This document shows, in pieces, positions 5,438 through 9,532 of a stretch of DNA of 9,532 bases (position 1 is the first letter of the stretch; the number at the start of each line of letters is the position of its first letter). A model generated the notes under the pieces. The model had not been told where the DNA came from. It was given only the letters and a program-made list of their open reading frames with translations, and searched no databases. Source of the DNA: Acholeplasmataceae bacterium UBA2284 (GTDB lineage Bacteria; Bacillota_I; Bacilli_A; Acholeplasmatales; Acholeplasmataceae); assembly GCA_002345705.1 (NCBI GenBank), contig DDWO01000006.1, positions 7,918-17,449 on the forward strand, in the 5' to 3' direction. The position numbers and the translations under genes were made by a program.

Positions 5438-5453
5438 AATAAACGCATTTATT
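5438..5453. repeat. 16-bp inverted repeat AATAAA-CGCA-TTTATT
   Basis: A perfect repeat of six-base arms around CGCA, lying between the terminator of the upstream operon and the 24-bp repeat. It occupies the place expected for a -35 region of tsf, where no TTGACA-like box is visible. AT-rich arms of this size can arise by chance. Confidence 0.3.
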
Positions 5454-5457
5454 GAAC

Positions 5458-5476
5458 AAAAAAGGGCTTTGCCCTT
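5458..5476 (-). terminator. Terminator of the parC-kinase-Fic-like operon
   Basis: On the minus strand AAGGGC (5476-5471), loop AAA, GCCCTT (5467-5462) is followed by further T's to 5458. The stem overlaps the TAA stop (5475-5477) of the last gene. Four consecutive G-C pairs make it the strongest stem in the window. Confidence 0.8.
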
Positions 5477-6527
5477 AATCGCCAAATAAAGATAATTGTT
5501 CAACACCAAACTTCTTATTACCAGATACGATGCGTTGCCACTTTGATGATCTTCCCTTACCAAGTGGTCTTATCTTATCTTCATCCTTTAATCTTTTTAA
5601 TGTTCTATCAATGGTTGCATCACTCACGTTTGGATGTCTTTTTCTTAAATCCTCTTTAGAAAATATTTCATCTAGCTTTAAAATACTATTTTCGATATTA
5701 TTCGATTTATTGAGCTCACGTTCAAATACATATTCATGAGCCATATCGTCAACCTCTTCATAGCTACTAATTAAAATATTTAATAATATTCTAGAAACCA
5801 TATCGGTTTGAGCGTATCCAGATGACCAATAATAGTTCGCAGTAATGACTCCACTCTTCCAGCCATCTTTTTCCATCAGGAAATATTTAAAGAAGCTGAC
5901 ATATTTAAAGACTGAAAAGTCCTTAGCAAGTAGTGCATATAAAAGAATTAAACCAACTAAATCATTATGCTTAGATAAAATATTTAAATTTAAAAAATCG
6001 ATATAAAAGTTTGAGATTAACTGTGTTAACTCATACTTTCTCGTTTTCAAATTCTTCTCAAATAAATTCATCAGCTTTTCTAAATCATCCTTTTTAGAAT
6101 GCTTTTTACTCTTTAGCATGCCCTCTTCTTCCAGGTCATAGGTATTGAATTGAATTGGATCAGCATTTTTAGATAATAGCTTGATTAAGTTACCGACTTC
6201 GTTGACTAAAAGCTCAAAATCCTCTGGTCTTTTATGCAATTGATTCAAAGAAGATTTGATATTAGAAAGTAAAAACTCATCCTTTGTTCTTGGAGTCATT
6301 GGCTTTTTCGCAAATAGCTTAATTCTTGAATCTGTCATGCCTAGATCAAGATATTTAGCGATTGCTATTAAGTTGGATTCCATGGTCTTCTTTTCAAATG
6401 CATGTAAGTCTCTGTTGAATAGATCATCATAATAAAATGTTTTACCCTTGGATTCATAAAGTGACAATAGTAACATGATCATTTCGTTATTAATTTGAAT
6501 CCGGTCCATATTCATTAATGCCTTCAT
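5475..6527 (-). CDS. Fic-like protein with decayed catalytic motif and C-terminal winged helix
   Basis: A 350-residue protein. The middle part resembles Fic-domain proteins: DDLEKLMNLFEKNL (147-160) matches the helix before the active site, and residues 203-258 (FSVFKYVSFFKYFL, then GYAQTDMVSRILLNILISSYEEV) match the region after it. The Fic motif HPFxDGNGRxGR, however, aligns with NILSKHNDLVGL (182-193): the catalytic His is Asn182, and the Gly-Asn-Gly-Arg loop is lost apart from one Asn. AMP transfer is therefore unlikely. The C-terminus (about 280-332, with DATIDRTLKRLKDEDKIRPLGKGRSSKW) is a winged-helix module common at the end of Fic proteins, so a DNA- or protein-binding role is possible. 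The start at 6527 has AGGGG 8 nt upstream; the gap to the kinase gene is 14 nt. The Fic relationship is my alignment by eye. Confidence 0.6.
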   Translation of the reverse strand: MKALMNMDRIQINNEMIMLLLSLYESKGKTFYYDDLFNRDLHAFEKKTMESNLIAIAKYLDLGMTDSRIKLFAKKPMTPRTKDEFLLSNIKSSLNQLHKRPEDFELLVNEVGNLIKLLSKNADPIQFNTYDLEEEGMLKSKKHSKKDDLEKLMNLFEKNLKTRKYELTQLISNFYIDFLNLNILSKHNDLVGLILLYALLAKDFSVFKYVSFFKYFLMEKDGWKSGVITANYYWSSGYAQTDMVSRILLNILISSYEEVDDMAHEYVFERELNKSNNIENSILKLDEIFSKEDLRKRHPNVSDATIDRTLKRLKDEDKIRPLGKGRSSKWQRIVSGNKKFGVEQLSLFGD

Positions 6528-6541
6528 ATCTTCAACCCCTT

Positions 6542-8182
6542 TTAATGATGGAAGCTTGAGCCTCCGATAAATTCTCTTAATAATGAATTACATGGCACGA
6601 TGTCGTCATCGATATTTGAAAAATATTTTAAGAACTTTAGTAGACGATTTGCAGTGATAAAGTGTCTGTTATCTCTTGGAATAGCTTGTAGCTGTGTTAC
6701 AGCATGCTTCTTAAGAACTGCAAATTCATAGGTTAATTCTGAATTGAAGACGTAATTGGCTTCCTTCTGAGTTGGATAAATCCACTTGAATTCACCGCGT
6801 CGAACGGATGGCCACATATCCATGGTTTCAATTGCTGAAGAATTACGATATTTTTGATCTCTAACAATTCTTCTTAAGAGTCTTAATTCAGTAATGCTAA
6901 TTGGATTATGATCATCAATGTGTAATTGCGTTTGTGGTGCAATATAGATATTGAATTTTTGGTGCTTTGGAATGCTATGTGTTAGCTTTTCATTCAATGC
7001 GTGTATTCCTTCGATAATGATTGGTGTATCATTAGATAGCTGAACAGATTTACCGGTTTCTCTTTTTCCTAGCTTGAAATTAAAGTGAGGAAGTGTAACT
7101 CTTTCACCTTGAACTAGCTTAGACATATCATGATTAAATAATTCGACATCTAGTGCATCGACATGCTCTAAATCTGGAGAACCATCTTCATTTTTAGGTG
7201 CTAAATGCTTTGGATTATAATAATCATCAATTGAAATCATAATTGGCTTGTAGCCTCTAGTCATTAGCTCAACACGTAAACGGTTTGAAAAAGTCGTTTT
7301 ACCAGATGAGGATGGACCAGCAATCGCGATTAATCTAATATCATCCATATTGGATTGAATTAAGCTACCGAGTTCACTTAACTGATGGTTATGCTTGGTT
7401 TCACACATATTGACAAAATCAACTGCTGATTGATAATCCTTCGCATACTCATTGATTTTTGGAATGGTATTCCCTTGAATAATTCTTCCCCATTTCGCGG
7501 CTTCCTTAAGCGCTAAACCAAATCTTGGCTCATCCTTAAATTGTGGAATTTCTCCACCAAATTCAGCTCTTGGATATTGAATTATAAAACCTGGATGATA
7601 GAAAAATAGATTAAAATTCTTTAAATATCCAGTGGATGGAAGCATATAACCAAACATATAGTTGATATACTTTTCACATTCATATAGATTGACATAGTCT
7701 TCCTCACGATATTTTAAAATCGAGACCTTTTCAGGCATGTCTAAATCCTGGTAAAGCTTAGTTGCTTCACCAATTGATACTCTTTTTCTAGTAATCTGAA
7801 TGTCCTTATCAACCAATCGTTTCACTTCTTCTTTAATCTTTTCAACAACCATTTGATCCATTTTGCCATTGAACTCATCCATGACAGCAAGAATCGATCT
7901 TGAAATCGAATAATTAAATCTTAGCTTTGCTTCAGGATATAGATTTTTAACAGCCATTGCGATGACATATCTTAAGGTTGATTCATAAATACGAACCGCA
8001 TCCGCGTTTGTATATCCTAAAAATTCGACTTCTGCATCCTTTGTTAGAATAAATGATAATTCTCTTAATCTTCCATTGACGGTTGCAGCTAAATAATCCT
8101 TAGCCTTCACTTTTTTTGCGATTTCCTTAAGACTTACAGCATTTGTAAATGTATATTTCGTTTGATTAATTGTTAGTTCCAT
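6542..8182 (-). CDS. TGS-domain nucleoside (uridine) kinase with SAD-like middle domain
   Basis: A 546-residue fusion known in Firmicutes as a TGS-containing nucleoside/uridine kinase. Residues 1-60 form a TGS domain; 65-205 resemble the SAD editing domain of threonyl-tRNA synthetase (AMAVKNLYPEAKL at 75-87, LPSTGYLKNFNL at 181-192); 280-520 are a P-loop kinase of the uridine kinase/phosphoribulokinase type, with Walker A GPSSSGKTT (289-297), SIDDYY (317-322) and EGIHALN (391-397). It would phosphorylate uridine/cytidine or a related nucleoside with NTP in the cytoplasm. Zinc ligands of the SAD editing site appear lost: by alignment the two His are Ser68 and Tyr72, the Cys is Met176 and the last His is Met180. 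AGGAG (8189-8193), 6 nt before the start, overlaps the parC stop. The true substrate is not certain. Confidence 0.88.
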   Translation of the reverse strand: MELTINQTKYTFTNAVSLKEIAKKVKAKDYLAATVNGRLRELSFILTKDAEVEFLGYTNADAVRIYESTLRYVIAMAVKNLYPEAKLRFNYSISRSILAVMDEFNGKMDQMVVEKIKEEVKRLVDKDIQITRKRVSIGEATKLYQDLDMPEKVSILKYREEDYVNLYECEKYINYMFGYMLPSTGYLKNFNLFFYHPGFIIQYPRAEFGGEIPQFKDEPRFGLALKEAAKWGRIIQGNTIPKINEYAKDYQSAVDFVNMCETKHNHQLSELGSLIQSNMDDIRLIAIAGPSSSGKTTFSNRLRVELMTRGYKPIMISIDDYYNPKHLAPKNEDGSPDLEHVDALDVELFNHDMSKLVQGERVTLPHFNFKLGKRETGKSVQLSNDTPIIIEGIHALNEKLTHSIPKHQKFNIYIAPQTQLHIDDHNPISITELRLLRRIVRDQKYRNSSAIETMDMWPSVRRGEFKWIYPTQKEANYVFNSELTYEFAVLKKHAVTQLQAIPRDNRHFITANRLLKFLKYFSNIDDDIVPCNSLLREFIGGSSFHH

Positions 8183-8191
8183 AGGTTTCTC

Positions 8192-9532
8192 CTACTCATC
8201 TTCATCGAATAGATCAAGTCTATTCAAATGTATTTTTTGATCCTTAATTTCGACAATCTCTTCCTTTAAAATATCAATTGTATCGACTGGCTTAATCGGT
8301 TTCTTTGAGGAAAGCTTTGCATCCTTTCTTTCCTCATCCGAATCCGCTTCTGCTCTAAATATTTCAATGGAATAGCCCTTACCTAAATTTTCTTCATCAA
8401 ATAGCTTCTTTCCAAATTTATTACCAGTGTATTTTAGGTCTGCAACAGTAAGCAGCAATGCTGATTTCTCAGTAACGACTCTGACACCTACATTTTCTTT
8501 AACCTGAGCTCTTGATAATCTAGATGCTGAAACAGCCATATGTGGATTTGCCTTTTGATGCTCAATGATTAAGATTCCACGACGGTTTCTGTTATAAATT
8601 GGTAGTTCCTCAACAACATCCTTAATGACATGTCCTCTGTTGGTTAGAATCATAAATTCATCACCTGGATTGACATATAATGCAGAAACCATACGATCTC
8701 CATCAGATATACTCATTGATTTCACTCCACCTGCTTGAAGTCCATAGAGCGGTAGCTCCTCAGAACGAAAGCGGAGTGCATATCCCTTTTCAGAAATGGA
8801 TAGGATATTTTTCTTTTCAAACATATCCACCGATACAAGCTCATCTGATTTAGAAAGCTTCATGCATTTAATTGGTTTATTGTATCTAGAGACTTCAAAA
8901 TCGGATAGCTTCGCCTGCTTCATCATACCCTCAGCAGTTCCTAATAATAGGGTATCATCACCCTGGAAGGTGGATACTGCGATGACTCTAATCACGCGTT
9001 CATTTTTTTCAATTGGAACGATATTGTTAACAAATATTCCCAAATCCTTCCATTTTTGTTCGTCAAGCTTATAAACTGGAAGGAAGATATAATTTCCTAA
9101 ATTGGTAAAGATTAAAAGCGTATCTAATGTATTCAATTCCTCCTGGTAAATCAGTGAATCATCAGTCTTTAAGCCAATGGTTTGAGAGGCCTGGAAGCTT
9201 CTTGTCGATGCACGCTTGATATAGCCTTCCTTGGTGATACCGATGATAACCTTTTCCTCTGAAATTAATTCCTTATGGTCAATCTTAATTGTTTCAATTT
9301 CAGCTTCAATTTCTGATTTTCTCTCATCACCTAAAAGGTCACTCATTTCAATCAATTCTCGTTTAATGACTCTACGAAGCGCTGCTTCAGAGGATAGAAT
9401 ATGCTCTAATTCCTTAATACGCTCAGATAATCCAGAGGATTCTTGCTCGAGAGCCATAATATCTGTATTGGATAATCTATAGAGCTGTAAGGTAACGATC
9501 GCTTCAGCCTGTAGGTCAGAAAAATCGAAGGC
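8192..9532 (-). CDS. parC: DNA topoisomerase IV subunit A, C-terminal part (5' end outside window)
   Basis: The frame is open to the right edge, so the ATG at 9457 is internal: codons before it give AFDFSDLQAEAIVTLQLYRLSNTDIM, the conserved end of the ParC breakage-reunion core. About 446 residues are visible. A coiled-coil segment (fragment residues 27-90, SERIKELEHILSSEAALRRVIKRE) is followed by the DNA-wrapping beta-pinwheel, where about six repeated blades can be seen (openings VIIGITKEGYIKR, LLIFTNLGNYIFL, LLLGTAEGMMKQA, ILSISEKGYALRF, FMILTNRGHVIKD, VRVVTEKSALLLT). LYRLSNTDI and the lack of a GyrA box (QRRGGKG) favour ParC over GyrA. With ParE it decatenates chromosomes. The tail is acidic (LDLFDEDE). 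It is first of the three visible operon genes; parE would be expected upstream. Confidence 0.92.
   Translation of the reverse strand, partial: AFDFSDLQAEAIVTLQLYRLSNTDIMALEQESSGLSERIKELEHILSSEAALRRVIKRELIEMSDLLGDERKSEIEAEIETIKIDHKELISEEKVIIGITKEGYIKRASTRSFQASQTIGLKTDDSLIYQEELNTLDTLLIFTNLGNYIFLPVYKLDEQKWKDLGIFVNNIVPIEKNERVIRVIAVSTFQGDDTLLLGTAEGMMKQAKLSDFEVSRYNKPIKCMKLSKSDELVSVDMFEKKNILSISEKGYALRFRSEELPLYGLQAGGVKSMSISDGDRMVSALYVNPGDEFMILTNRGHVIKDVVEELPIYNRNRRGILIIEHQKANPHMAVSASRLSRAQVKENVGVRVVTEKSALLLTVADLKYTGNKFGKKLFDEENLGKGYSIEIFRAEADSDEERKDAKLSSKKPIKPVDTIDILKEEIVEIKDQKIHLNRLDLFDEDE

Noticed and set aside
1..9532. CRISPR arrays, tRNA or rRNA genes, insertion sequences, prophage genes
   Set aside because: No regularly spaced repeats, tRNA-like folds, transposase or phage motifs were seen.

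Overview
The window is AT-rich, low-GC Firmicute/Mollicute-type DNA. Gene content suggests an Acholeplasma-like mollicute or a close relative: a TGS-domain nucleoside kinase, compact operons, strong AGGAG-type ribosome binding sites and short hairpin terminators that overlap stop codons. The complete reading frames use TGG for Trp and end in TAA or TAG, with no in-frame TGA, so the standard bacterial code fits and the TGA=Trp code of Mycoplasma is not needed. The taxonomic call is inference.

Layout. (1) Positions 1-2400, minus strand: an acyl-CoA cluster in the order thiolase (2400-1195), FabG-type short-chain dehydrogenase (1179-457), KAS III/HMG-CoA-synthase-like enzyme (419 to beyond the left edge). 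Gaps are 15 and 37 nt, so this is one operon. (2) Positions 2401-2911: a 511-nt regulatory region with the thiolase promoter, a second leftward promoter of similar design, two matching inverted repeats (probable TetR operators), a cre-like site and a terminator-like hairpin. (3) Positions 2912-3523, plus strand: a TetR-family regulator, probably controlling the operon. (4) Positions 3565-4164, minus: an unrecognised six-helix membrane protein with a near-consensus promoter. (5) Positions 4253-4474, minus: a small DUF2892 (YgaP-like) membrane protein. (6) Positions 4534-5385, minus: a divergent elongation factor Ts without rpsB, preceded by two inverted repeats. (7) Positions 5475-9532, minus: parC (topoisomerase IV subunit A, 5' end outside the window), a TGS/SAD-like/uridine-kinase fusion, and a Fic-like winged-helix protein whose catalytic motif has decayed. 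These three are packed with 9- and 14-nt gaps and end at a terminator.

How they work together. The thiolase, reductase and ketoacyl-synthase-like proteins fit interconversion of acyl-CoA and 3-ketoacyl-CoA (short-chain acyl-CoA synthesis or reverse beta-oxidation-like chemistry). They are divergent from a TetR regulator. The inverted repeats have half-site TGAATA, loosely like the TGAAT/ATTCA ends known for Bacillus FadR operators. The most interesting part is the intergenic region: two copies of a promoter-operator module, one driving the operon and one apparently driving a short leftward transcript that would end at a hairpin. The rest is mostly housekeeping, with two notable decayed-domain proteins (Fic-like, and the SAD-like part of the kinase).
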